From NCBI GenBank assembly GCA_029531795.1, contig JAPEIS010000001.1:1178001-1242000 (forward strand): a DNA stretch of 64,000 bases. The letters run 5' to 3'. This document shows positions 22,779 to 32,726 of this stretch, in pieces. Source of the stretch: Sclerotinia nivalis (taxonomy: Eukaryota; Ascomycota; Leotiomycetes; Helotiales; Sclerotiniaceae). Made by a program: the position numbers and the translations under genes. The stretch's first letter is position 1; each line of letters begins with the position of its first letter. The notes under the pieces are model-generated. The model searched no databases and was not told the DNA's origin. It worked only from the letters and a program-made list of their open reading frames with translations.

Positions 22779-24172
22779 TTAATTATTAGCTATAACATCC
22801 CCACCATACTGTACCCTCCTAATCATCGAACGATTACACCCCTTAATATCCTGAATACCCGCCAATCCCATACTCTGATCCACATCCGCCAATATCCCCT
22901 GCAAGACCTGTTTGGCTCCCTGTTTCCCCCCTACTGCCAATCCATAGATAGCAGGTCTTCCTATCAACACCGCCTTGGCACCGAGACTGAGTGCTTTGAT
23001 TACATCCACGCCAGTGCGGATCCCACTATCGAATAGCACCGTCAGTTTGTCACCCACGGCCTCCACAATCTCGGGTAACATTTCTAGTGAGCCAACGGCG
23101 CCGTCCAGTTGACGTCCGCCGTGGTTACTGACGATGATACCGTCAACACCGGCTTTGACGGCTTCTAGTGCATCGTCTGGATGTTGGATGCCTTTGAGTA
23201 CAATGGGTCCATCCCAATTATCCTTCAAGAGCTGGATTTGATCCCACGTATGCGCAGCTCCTGAAAAGATATCTCCGATCCATTCTTGGGAAGCCTCGAA
23301 CACCTTTTCTTCCGGTGTGGCGTTGTATTTCTCGTTGAATTTGCGACGGAAGACAGGGTCTGTGAATCCGGTTTTGTTGCCGACGCCTTTGATGAATGGG
23401 ACGTATCCTCCGTCGAGATCGGCGGGTCTCCAGGCCAGTGCCCACGTATCGAGGGTTACGACTAGGACTTTGTAGCCGGAGTTTTTGGCGCGTTTGAGGA
23501 GGGAGATGGTGATTTCGTCGTCTTGTGGCCAGTAGAGTTGGTACCAACGGTGGCCATTGGGGCCGTTGGATTCAGCTACTTCTTCGACTGGAAAGGCGGG
23601 TTAATAATTGTGTTTCATGATTGGGAACAAAGATTTAGCTTCTTACTTGATGATGAAGAAGCGGTACTGAGGATATAAGGTACACCAATCTCAGCACAAA
23701 CTTCCGAGAGTCCCGTTTCCTTATCTTCATGGAAGATCTTCTGGACGCCAACTGGAGCCATCAGGATAGGACTGTCATATTCCTGACCAAAGAGATTGAC
23801 GCGGAGATCCCTCTTGGTGGTGGGACGTAACATTCGTGGGACCATCTTCCATTGTCTGAATGCGAGTCTGTTGGCATCCATAGTGGCTCTTTCACCTGCT
23901 CCTCCTGCTACATAGTTGTATGATGTGGATGCGAGCTTGGAGCGTGCTTGTTCTTCGAGTTTGTTTGGGTCGGTGGTAACGGTTGGAGTGGTATTGGCGA
24001 ACATGCCATCTGCAGGTATTGGGTGAGCTGCTTGGTCTTTTCTTGAGAATGAACGGGGCATTGCATAGGGTATCGAACCTTTGTAGATTTCATTTTGGAA
24101 AGCACCATATTTCCTTTCGTGGCTTTCCCCATGAACGGACTGGGGATGCTGTTTCTGCATATTCGAGGGCAT
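22779..24172 (-). CDS. FMN-dependent alpha-hydroxy-acid dehydrogenase (lactate 2-monooxygenase-like)
   Basis: Two exons, 24172-23647 and 23587-22779, give 444 residues; the 59-nt intron (GTAAGA...CCAG) splits the Ile codon of SSSSIEEVAE. The protein has the family core: NYVAGGAGERATMDANRLAF, the FMN-binding PILMAPVG, RWYQLYWPQDD, and the active-site block IIVSNHGGRQLDGA, in which His is the catalytic base and Arg binds the substrate carboxylate, then LFDSGIRTGVDVIKAL and AVLIGRPAIYGLA for the phosphate. It should oxidise an L-2-hydroxy acid. The N-terminus HPQSVHGESHERKYGAFQNEIY resembles fungal lactate-2-monooxygenase-like proteins. The ATG at 24172 is preferred over one at 24242, which adds a poorly conserved hydrophobic leader. 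Residues about 33-55 may be a retained 69-nt intron (24078-24010). No targeting signal is obvious. Confidence 0.9.
24010..24078 (-). other. Possible in-frame 69-nt intron in the FMN dehydrogenase gene
   Basis: GTTCGA...CTGCAG with a CTCAC branch-like site. Its length is a multiple of three and it has no stop, so both spliced and unspliced forms stay in frame. Splicing would join EIYK to DGMFANT, closer to the family pattern as I recall it. The donor is weak. Confidence 0.4.
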
Positions 24173-24760
24173 TTTGAATGTAGTGATCAATTGATTATAG
24201 GAGAGAAATGAAAAATAATACTTAAACACAACGACGATAATGTACAAATCGAGAATGAAAAGATGAGGAAATGAACATCAATATACTTCCTACAATATTA
24301 TTTATACTCTAGTCCTGACAAGTAATACATATTTACTTGATGTATTTCATATCAAAGTGGTAAAAGTAACTCGGTTGATGTTTTTAGCTATGCATGCAGG
24401 ACCTACGTCATAGGATGATACTGCATTTGCTGTTACACGTATACTGGGGAATCAACACCACGAGAACATAACAAAAATCCACTCAATAATCTCCAAAAAT
24501 GAAGATTTTTCGTCGATTTCAAATGCTTGTTGGAAATATGTTGTACATGAGATTGGTGAAAGGGACGAAGATGTAAGATGTAACATTATATTGTCGGATC
24601 AAGATAATTTCATCATATTGGGGTCTTGCTCACAGCAGCTTGGCACGCACGGGGCATGATAACTTGGCATTTGGGGTGCAGACAAGATCCGATAACGTAA
24701 CTTGTTATATGGACCTCGGAAGTACGGACTACCATAATAAAACCATCATGCATGATTTTT

Positions 24761-24788
24761 AATATATAATATATAATATATAATATAT
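24761..24788. repeat. Heptanucleotide repeat (AATATAT)x4
   Basis: Four perfect head-to-tail AATATAT units in the divergent spacer. Confidence 0.9.
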
Positions 24789-24945
24789 ACGCCAAAAGCG
24801 TCAATCATGAATTATCGTGTCGTGGCATTAATATCCGAACACAAAAGTAATGTAAACTCCATTTTAATAAATATTTTTGGATTCTCCGTGAAAGTTCCAG
24901 AGCTTTGAGTGGCTCACGTGGCTCTACCCCGAGTTTGCTAACTAG

Positions 24946-25151
24946 CCCCGCATCTCAAGAACTAACCCCGCTCAGAAAGAGTAACCCAATATGTATTGGT
25001 ACCATTGACCATCGTACAAATAGCCTTTACCATGTTCAATGAAGTATACTATACTATACTAGACCTCGGCCTTGCCTGTCGGCTATCGAACCCTCGTAGT
25101 TAAACGGCGTAAAAGGGCGTAAAGGTGTGGTGACAGTTGGTGTAACCCCGC
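24946..25151. promoter_or_regulatory. Three CreA-type CCCCGC sites upstream of the ADH gene
   Basis: CCCCGC occurs at 24946-24951, 24966-24971 and 25146-25151. Its complement GCGGGG fits SYGGRG, the consensus for the fungal carbon-catabolite repressor CreA/Mig1. Three copies within about 200 bp, 170-380 bp ahead of an alcohol dehydrogenase ATG, make glucose repression plausible; the motif is short, so this is inference. Confidence 0.35.
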
Positions 25152-25322
25152 TCTTCCAACCTTTACTTAAAGTGATTAGAATCTCTAACAATTACCATTC
25201 TCCCCATATCAATACCTCTACCTATACATACGTACCCTTTTTCTTTTCCAAAATTACTTCGCGGAATAAACATTTGAGGAAGATAAAATCGTGTTCAGCC
25301 TCGCCAAGAACAAATTGCAAAT

Positions 25323-26959
25323 ATGGCTGCAGCAACAGCTCAATCCTTTGATATCCCAAAACAATATAAAGCTATCGTATATGATAAGCCGGGAACCATT
25401 TCCACAAAGATCGAGCAACTAGATACCCCTGAACCTGGACCTGGTGATGTGCTTGTTCGACTGTGAGCTCGCATTATGCACCCCCTTTTGTTGATGTTAT
25501 TTCGCTGATTATGTTGTCGTATTTAGCACCCATAGTGGTGTTTGCCACAGTGATATGGGAATCTGCGAGAATAGCTGGCGTGGCCGTAAGTTTGCGACCT
25601 CATCCACATTTAAGATGAACTTCTAATGTCATGAAAGTTCCTTATCCGACGCAAGCTGGGCAAGTGGGCGGTCACGAAGGGGTTGGAATCGTCCAAAAAT
25701 TAGGCCCAGGTACGGAGAATGGTCGCATAAAGCTTGGTGATCGTGTTGGAATTAAGGTGAGTTCACCTCCGAAGCCTAAGGGGTTATGTTGAGTTGAGAA
25801 TCTCCAAAGTGGATCGCTTATGCTTGTGGTGCTTGTCTTCCTTGCCTTGAGGGTAAAGATGGTGTTTGCTTCGTAAGTTAACCCAAATTCTGATTTCGCC
25901 TTATGATTCAAAACTAAAATTGTCGTCTCGTAGAATCAAAAAATCTCTGGCTATTATTGTTCGTGAATCGAGGCTCTCTATGTGGGCGGGCATCTCTAAT
26001 TCAAGGAAATAGACCCGGGAACTTTTCAACAATACGCGCTCGCGCCAGCAAACTATGTAACGCCAATTCCAGATGCTCTAGATTCTAAGGACGCTGCTCC
26101 TATACTATGTGCTGGTGTCACGACGTGAGTTTTCACAGCCTCAATTTGGTCGCTTAGGCGGCCGGGCCTCCTCAGGGTTTGCCACCCCTCAAGTAGGCGA
26201 AGCTCACAGAACTTTTTTGACTTTAGATATTCAGCCTTGAGAAAGAGTGATGCAAAAAGCGGACAATGGGTTGTTATCGGTACGGTCATCTCCGAGTTTT
26301 ATGAAGTCTGCAAACTAACATACAACAGCCGGTGCGGGCGGTGGTCTTGTAATTTCCTCCACAGAACCTTAAATTGGGCCGCATGCTAACCGTATCTAGG
26401 GTCACTTGGCTTGTCAAATCGGAAGTCGTGGTATGGCAATGAGAATCATTGGAGTTGATCATGGAAGCAAGGAAGAATTGGTGAAAGAGTGCGGAGCAGA
26501 AGTCTTCATTGATGTCACCAAATTTGACGATAAAGCAATTGCTGAGGAGGTCAAAAGAGTCACAGGTGGACTTGGAGCGTCTGCTGTCATTGTATGCACT
26601 GCTTCTAATCGCGCTTATGCTCAGGCGCTTAGTTTCTTGAGATTTGGAGGAACGTTGGTCTGCGTTGGAATGCCGGAAGGCGATTCCCAACCTATTGCCA
26701 ACTCATTCCCTGCAGCTATGGTGAAGTTATTCCTTATCACATCAGTAATATTAACTAACGTCAGCAGGTTGCCCAAGAATGGAAGATCAAGGGTTCGTCA
26801 GTAGGTAACCAACGTGAAGCACTGGAAGTACTTGATATGGCCGCCAGGGGTATCATCAAGACTCGTATCCGAATGGAGAAGATGGAGAACTTGACGGAAG
26901 TATTCAAGGAGATGTCGGAGGGCAGGATGCAAGGAAGAGTCGTACTTGATTTGTCGTAG
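25323..26959 (+). CDS. Zinc-dependent alcohol dehydrogenase (ADH1-type)
   Basis: Ten exons encode 367 residues: 25323-25462, 25527-25585, 25638-25756, 25810-25872, 25934-25958, 26013-26124, 26227-26279, 26329-26348, 26400-26720 and 26768-26959. Every junction is GT-AG and keeps the frame. Catalytic zinc ligands are in THSGVCHSD (Cys) and GGHEGVG (His); the structural zinc cysteines are in ACGACLPCLEGKDGVC. The NAD-binding motif is AGAGGGLGHLACQ, and the coenzyme domain ends with EGRMQGRVVLDLS. This is the cytosolic yeast-type ADH family, interconverting primary alcohols and aldehydes with NAD(H). The intron density is high, with exons as short as 20 and 25 nt. The GYYYPGTFQQYALAPANYV block relies on a GTTCGT donor at 25959. 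A broken relative lies on the minus strand at 30790-31810. CreA-like sites precede it. Confidence 0.93.
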
Positions 26960-27042
26960 TGAAAGAAGAGACGGCTTGTATTTGCCACACATAAAATATC
27001 ATGCAGGGGACAATGTTTGAGGATCTCTTCAAGCACTATTGA

Positions 27043-27883
27043 CTAGAGCTGAAATATGAATGAGGATATAATGATGAGAACATGAAACGATTTCCTTGAA
27101 TTTGTCACACCGAGGAGTAATTCTACTCCCATGTTAGTGGATAGAGTTCTTACAATAACACTGAGCCTACACGTCGATACCCAATCCAAATCTGCAAAGT
27201 TGATATAACCGTTGATGCCTCGAGATGTCCCACCTGGAGATGATGGTATGATTGGTAAAAATATCATAAGCTGAATAATTTGGTACCGGCAGTTTGGTAC
27301 TGACCAAAATCCTACAGGTTGCATCAGTGCCGTATCATAACCGAAAAAGCTCTAGAAGTTCTTGGACACTCGATCCATCGATGCTTGACATGCCTGTTTT
27401 AGATATAACTTCTCGAAGAAATGGGTGATGATTTTGGTGACCCACTTGCCGTGCTGCGCCACGAATTGTAATAACATCCTTACCACATTCATTTTGTCAC
27501 TTGACATTGAAATGATGCGGAAGAGGGCCAGAATATGCATGAATAGGGTTGTTTCTTTTTTAGGTTGAACTTCTAACTTCGATTGGGAAAGGATACGGTT
27601 GTGATGAAGAGAATGGCCTAACACACTACTGCAATGCACCAACTCCGAAAGTTGCTTAAATGTCATACTATTCATTTCCCTCGTCGTAATGTTGACCATT
27701 GACGAGTGAGTTGGTATGAGGACCCAGTGTCCATCCACTAAAGGCCACAATCCCGCATCCTCAATCCCCCCTACTACAGTTTTATAGTGGGTAGACCCCG
27801 GGGCGATCCGTAATGAACGTTGAGTTATTTTCAGTTGCTCAAATTTCTATCCCTTTTGCGATATTGAGTCTTGTAATTGGCAT
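27043..27883 (-). pseudogene. Unrecognised protein-coding frame, interrupted
   Basis: On the minus strand an ATG at 27883 opens a frame (MPITRLNIAKGIEI) that stops after 14 codons. One extra T in the TTT at 27841-27843 separates it from a long frame that continues through GSTHYKTVVGGIEDAGLWP and VDGHWVLIPTHSSMVNITT to a TAG at 27354-27352, then on in the same frame for another hundred codons (SFFGYDTALMQPVGFW...) to 27043. The stop-free stretches (about 160 and 100 codons) are unusually long for chance, and the composition is protein-like. I recognise no family; the first part has no clear signal peptide. It may be a decayed gene with two lesions, or a real gene whose splicing I have not solved. 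Confidence 0.4.
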
Positions 27884-28601
27884 AACGATGGCAAAAAAAA
27901 AAGTCTTGGTGAATTCATAATGAAGGGGGAATTGGATGAATTGAGGATTGAAGGAGTGAACCTTACCATCGAGTACCGGTATTGATCTCGTACGAAGCAC
28001 TCAATTTTATTGGTTAAATGTTTCAATCAGCTCAATGTTAGCCTGGTCCACTTACGACCTATTATTGGTCTGCTAATCATATGGTATCTGTTCGGCTGTT
28101 CTGTTTTGGGGGTTGTTTGGTTCTCTCCACCAATTGCTCCGTACTTTTGGAAGTTCTCCTTCATCCCATCTTTTCCAGCCAATGCTATCGAATGTCATCC
28201 TACCATAGTTTAACGCCGCAAGCGACTATTGTGGCTTGACTTTCCGCACCTACTTAATCATACTAGGTGCATTGCACACTATTACTATACTGGCAAAGTC
28301 GTAAAGTGCCAACAAGTCCACATCTTACATCTTGTTCATATGAATGCCTTGTTCTCCCACCCAGCCGACCTACAAAACGGCCCATGCGACCACATTGGTG
28401 ACCTACTAATGATACCAGATACTTTTGCTATTCTAAGGGCTGAGCATCCATTGCTTCTAATCCTCTGTATACTAACAGAATGACGAAGAAATTTATAGGC
28501 AGAAGGAAGAGGAATTCACAAGTTCGCGAGATATATAAGTCGCACCATCATCAGCATCATCATGGGATTCATACATTCACGTCCCACGCGTTTTTACCTT
28601 T
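27884..28601. promoter_or_regulatory. Spacer upstream of the SWIM-protein gene
   Basis: About 720 bp with no recognised gene. It begins with a run of Ts/As at about 27893-27905 and ends in an ATCATCATCA-like stretch at about 28545-28565, just before the ATG at 28602. By position it holds the promoter of the SWIM-domain gene. Confidence 0.4.
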
Positions 28602-30230
28602 ATGTCGTCTCCAATTCCGAACTTTCGCGACCTTTACATCGGCAAGACCATGTATGCAACACGTAGTGATCAGGTCTACTCCCATCAATCCTTGAGTGGA
28701 CAGGCCTCTATTGGTGATGGAGATTCAGATAACGATAGTAAGCATTCGAGGTACTCCGATGACAACCATGGAGACGAGGAACAATATGGAGAGGGCGGGG
28801 GAATAGGATCCCAAGAATTTGACGTATTCTCAGATGATGAGGAATCAGACGATGAGCCACTACACACTGTGCTTGCTGTCGATCATTGCAGATTAGTACG
28901 ATCAAGGAGGCAGTCGAGTGAGCAATTAAGTCCATACTTCGCTTTCCAGGTTGGTGTCGCAGAGGTCGAAACCCGCAGTATTCGAATCGGCTCATTAAGG
29001 CAAGGAGGGGCAGAGAAGTGTTCGTGCGGAATGGAGCCTTGCTTCCACATAGCTAGACTTAAGTCTGCAATGGGCATAGCAGCCGATGATGATTGTTATG
29101 AACGCCTCGACGAACGTGGTATGTCCAATGTATGCGACGAACTTGGGTGGAATTACTCAGACGAACCATACCTTTTCCCCGCACCACAATGGACGCTTAA
29201 GAATGAGATAATGAGGACAAGCACGACATCCCGCGGAAGAGAATATGACGTCAGAGATATGTTATCATTCTTTCACCCACAAGCCGTGGCGGACGAGTAT
29301 CGAGACATCTTTGACTTTGCTGTACATAGCAACGAGGTCCTTGTGCCCTACAACCTTGAAGCGACTTTGTCCAGATTGCTGACCCAAGATGATGTTATCT
29401 TTCATCGATTCGAACATCACATCCCCAGAGAACGCCGCGATATCATATATCTACACAAGATGGAGGACAAGTTCAACGAATCACTTCGACAATTGGATGA
29501 ATATTCAGCTTCTGGCAGCCTTTCAAATTGGAACGCGATGACCCCATCCGACAACGTTGCTTTTGAACACAACGTACCATGGTGTGCCCAAAGTCTCATT
29601 CGAATTAGTGATTCAATGAGTGATAATTTAAGATGGCGAGTCGGTATGAGTATACATAATCAATTGCAAGCAGCTGCCACCCTGATTCGAATGCTGGAGG
29701 CTGTTCGTTCGCGCAATGTCGATGTATACGCGAACCATTCCTTTCGACGCAACAGACCCCATGGAGAGCAATTGACCAATCGAAATCTTTACCTGAATTT
29801 ACTTGGTCCACAATCTGAGAATATTCCAGGTAGAAGCGATTTCATTCTTGACGCCCTAGAAACCTTGCCTGGGAATGTCGTTGCCGCCGGTGATTTTATC
29901 GATCGCTTAAATCGTCTTCGCGCCGATTTTAGCAGTGTCGGTTTTGTTTCCCCAAGGCGACTATATGTGAACAGGCTAGACCAGTTGGTATCAAAGCTTA
30001 GAGCAAATTATGGACTTCCTTTAGTGTCTGTTTCGTCATCCATGCCAGCTACAGATACCCTTCCTACCGATCTCAATCCTTCCTACGGTGTTGGGTCGAG
30101 TTCTTCTTATGCCGTTGCTGGTCCGTCGTCTCTCAGAGGGCCAAGCTCTTCGACCCGTTCAGCATTAGGAAAGCGGTCCGGCAGGTCTGCTAGTTCTAGT
30201 GATCGACGTGGAAAACGCGCCATGAAGTAA
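28602..30230 (+). CDS. SWIM-type zinc-finger protein
   Basis: One exon encodes 542 residues. Residues about 40-90 are very acidic (SDDNHGDEEQ, VFSDDEESDDEP). At about 140-149 the sequence CSCGMEPCFH fits the SWIM zinc-finger pattern CxC...CxH and is flanked by RSIRIGSLRQ and HIARLKSAMG. The middle (about 180-450) is helix-rich and unlike anything I recognise. The C-terminus (about 480-542) is Ser-rich and strongly basic (GKRSGRSASSSDRRGKR), probably a nuclear localisation signal. SWIM domains bind DNA or proteins and occur in transposase-derived proteins, ubiquitin ligases and recombination factors; which applies here cannot be said. No introns and no transposon termini are visible nearby. 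The start is the first ATG of the frame. Confidence 0.75.
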   Translation: MSSPIPNFRDLYIGKTMYATRSDQVYSHQSLSGQASIGDGDSDNDSKHSRYSDDNHGDEEQYGEGGGIGSQEFDVFSDDEESDDEPLHTVLAVDHCRLVRSRRQSSEQLSPYFAFQVGVAEVETRSIRIGSLRQGGAEKCSCGMEPCFHIARLKSAMGIAADDDCYERLDERGMSNVCDELGWNYSDEPYLFPAPQWTLKNEIMRTSTTSRGREYDVRDMLSFFHPQAVADEYRDIFDFAVHSNEVLVPYNLEATLSRLLTQDDVIFHRFEHHIPRERRDIIYLHKMEDKFNESLRQLDEYSASGSLSNWNAMTPSDNVAFEHNVPWCAQSLIRISDSMSDNLRWRVGMSIHNQLQAAATLIRMLEAVRSRNVDVYANHSFRRNRPHGEQLTNRNLYLNLLGPQSENIPGRSDFILDALETLPGNVVAAGDFIDRLNRLRADFSSVGFVSPRRLYVNRLDQLVSKLRANYGLPLVSVSSSMPATDTLPTDLNPSYGVGSSSSYAVAGPSSLRGPSSSTRSALGKRSGRSASSSDRRGKRAMK

Positions 30231-30789
30231 AGCTTGCCAGGCAAGACTGGTTTACTGAAGGCGGTGGAGGGCGTAATCTTCTTGTTTGTTCTATTCTTAC
30301 TTTTTTGTACATCATCTCTTGGTCAGGTACCATCAGATTAATCTTCTACCTACTGAAATTTGTCACTTTATCTTGGAAAATGTTGAAATATTGTTTCATA
30401 CCAGGTACCATTTGGCGTATCATGTTTGGAAGATATTCTTACTAGACTAGAACGGGATATGGTAGAAGTCCCGAGATGTGCTATCTATATACTTCAGATT
30501 GTTTTAGCCCACCCTATGGTAGCGCTACAAGGAATATACTTTATCATCCCATCAAGAATGTCTCCAAAGGCGTCAGGCATTGAATTGTCCTGATTTATCA
30601 TACCTCTTCACTCAAGGTGAAATATGTTGGCGAGTGGCTATTACAACGATGCTCATATCATCTGCAGTCCTGACTTTTTCTCGTTTTCGATGGCTTTTTT
30701 ATCAATTATGCTGATAGGTATGCTTTTCATTTTGCCCGATTTACGGCCTTTGCAACCCCCCTAGGCCTTTAAATGGGTTTCTTTGAATT
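30231..30789. other. Spacer between SWIM gene and ADH relic
   Basis: No coding sequence seen. It contains the 3' flank of the SWIM gene; T-rich stretches occur at about 30290-30310 and 30680-30720. Confidence 0.5.
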
Positions 30790-31810
30790 TTGATTTTGAT
30801 ACTAATTCTAGCATTTTTTGTGCTTCGCCTCGACATCCTATTCTCCTTGTTAGATGACAATTGCGGGGGCCAAGGATCACATCAACTCACCAACAAGACT
30901 TCTATTGATTCTTATATCCTGAAAGATCAAATTTTCGAATGGGACGCTGACTTTTTCGGGCTGAGCAATTTTGACCATCGTTCCGTCTATTTTGGCAACA
31001 TGGGGTCACCAACTTTTCTAATTAGAATCGGGAGGAGTAGCAAGAGGCTCATCCTCATCAATGCCACAATATTATTAGGCATATTTTAAAGCGGAAGACA
31101 GACTTACGCCTCCTTGTGACGGCAACGGCTGTCGCTGCAGCGCTTTCATGGTCACTAGCGTTGAGAGTCAAGTTTGCACCTTGGCTGCCAGTGACCTTTT
31201 GAACATCCTCTACCAGGTTTTCTTACTTTTACGTGCGTCAATAACACATCAGCGCGACAAACCTCAGCAAGTTGCAAGGCTTCGTCTCTGGCATCAATAG
31301 AAATGACGTTCAGGCCAAGCCCTTGAGCGAGCTACGCTCCCAAGTGACCTAAACCTCCACCTGCTCCCACTCTCGCAATCCATTCCCCTGCTTTCAGGCA
31401 GGCTTTTACGAGACGCGCCCCTGATTTTGTATTTATTTTTGGATCACATACTATTCAAATAAGGAAATGAGATGCGAACATACAAACTGTGGTTCCAGCA
31501 CAAGCCAACAGAGCCGCCGATTCAAACCCCACATTACCTGTCGACAAACTACAATCCCTCCCATCCACAATCTCATACCCAGCAAATGATCCGTCTCTAA
31601 TTACGCCAAGATACCCTCCGGTATGAGCACAATACTGCTCCCAATACAATCGCTACATACGCCACAACGATGATATATTAAGTCACATAGGATGCAATCC
31701 CCGGGTTCAAAGCCTGATATGCTGAGAGCCTGTGGCAACAACGGTGTCGGCTCCTTCGTGGGAGGCTGTACAGGGGAGTGGTGTACTCATTATGCCCATC
31801 GGTGTGACAG
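30790..31810 (-). pseudogene. Alcohol dehydrogenase-like pseudogene
   Basis: Read on the minus strand, successive pieces match a zinc ADH in the right order: PCTASHEGADTVVATGS (catalytic His region), GFEPGDCIL, HRCGVCSDC then EQYCAHTGGYLG (structural zinc cysteines), GSFAGYEIVDGR, AALLACAGTTV, GEWIARVGAGGGLGHLGA, LAQGLGLNVISIDAR, VTGSQGANLTLNASDHESA, HGTMVKIAQPEKVSVPF and GEAQKMLELVSK. The pieces sit in different frames. There is an in-frame TAG at complement 31332-31334 in the coenzyme domain, and frame changes after VVATGS and after CSDC. One phase-correct intron survives (donor GTAAGT after TRR, acceptor ATAG before HGTM). Sequence differs clearly from the intact ADH at 25323-26959 (TGGYLG type), so it is a paralogue, not a recent copy. 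Confidence 0.8.
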
Positions 31811-32726
31811 GGAGCAAGTAGCGGCTACGCGTACTAGCATCACGTTCGTGAAGCCGACGGCGGAGTGTAAATGTGGTGAATTTTGTAGGGTTTGTTGAAT
31901 TAGGTGGTGGGTTAAGTTGATGTTTCCATTCTTTGTGTTGGAGTGATTGTATTCTTAGTATTATTTTTGTCTAGGTGGCCTCTTTCGATAGGAATCATGT
32001 TGCATTATAGGGGAGATGGAGAAAATTTACTACAACAATTTGCGCTGTGAGCATTCTTTCGGGGGCTCCTTTGTATGCTATTTTACAAAACTGTTTGTTT
32101 ACTCAAGAATAAGGTATCAGTTCAGGCATATAAGGTTTTCTTAAAAAGAACTCGCGCAGTACCTATTCTGACTTCCAAGAAATCATAATATGCAATTTTC
32201 AAGCCCTTTATGTGAAGTTCGAGGCAAGGGTTTTGTTTTCAAAGAGTGTGTTTTGATGGATTGTGTTTTTGTTATTGTGACTGCTGAATGATAATAAGTA
32301 GCATAGGAATAAATGGAAGCTAAATGGAACAAGACACAGACACTTTCTGTTCCCACTAATAACTACTCTATGGAGCTGTAGCATTTAAGATTCTATATAG
32401 ATTGAGTGTATACTTGAGTCTTGTTGATTTGTCAAACCTCCCAGCCACTGTCATTTTTTTAGTTTGTACTGCACGACCATGGGCATCAACACCCTGAAAA
32501 GCTTGGACGGACAGCGTCACCATGCATTTTCGTCCCCATTAACCCCTTCCAATTCTCCCAATTCTACCGACAAACATCAGGATATAATTTCTACACATCA
32601 CTGATGCATCAAACATCCCCGTAGCTGCTTCAAAAATCTCCATTGACAAATCCATCACAAGGTTTAATTGATGAGCCAATAGAACTGCACAACGCTGAAC
32701 GTGGGAGCTTCGATAACCTACCCGCT
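31811..32726. other. Spacer upstream of acid phosphatase gene
   Basis: About 900 bp. The last 100 bp (32625-32726) are open in frame with the acid phosphatase but lack an ATG, so may be former N-terminal coding. Otherwise nothing is recognised. Confidence 0.4.

Larger units (their letters stand above)
24173..25322. promoter_or_regulatory. Divergent intergenic region between FMN dehydrogenase and ADH genes
   Basis: This 1.15-kb stretch separates two divergently transcribed oxidoreductase genes and must carry both promoters. It contains four AATATAT units at 24761-24788 and three CCCCGC hexamers on the ADH side. No open frame of interest. Confidence 0.5.

Noticed and set aside
31692..31898. 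68-codon plus-strand frame with several cysteines, like a secreted peptide
   Set aside because: It is antisense to the ADH relic, whose ordered fragments explain the sequence better; no signal peptide.
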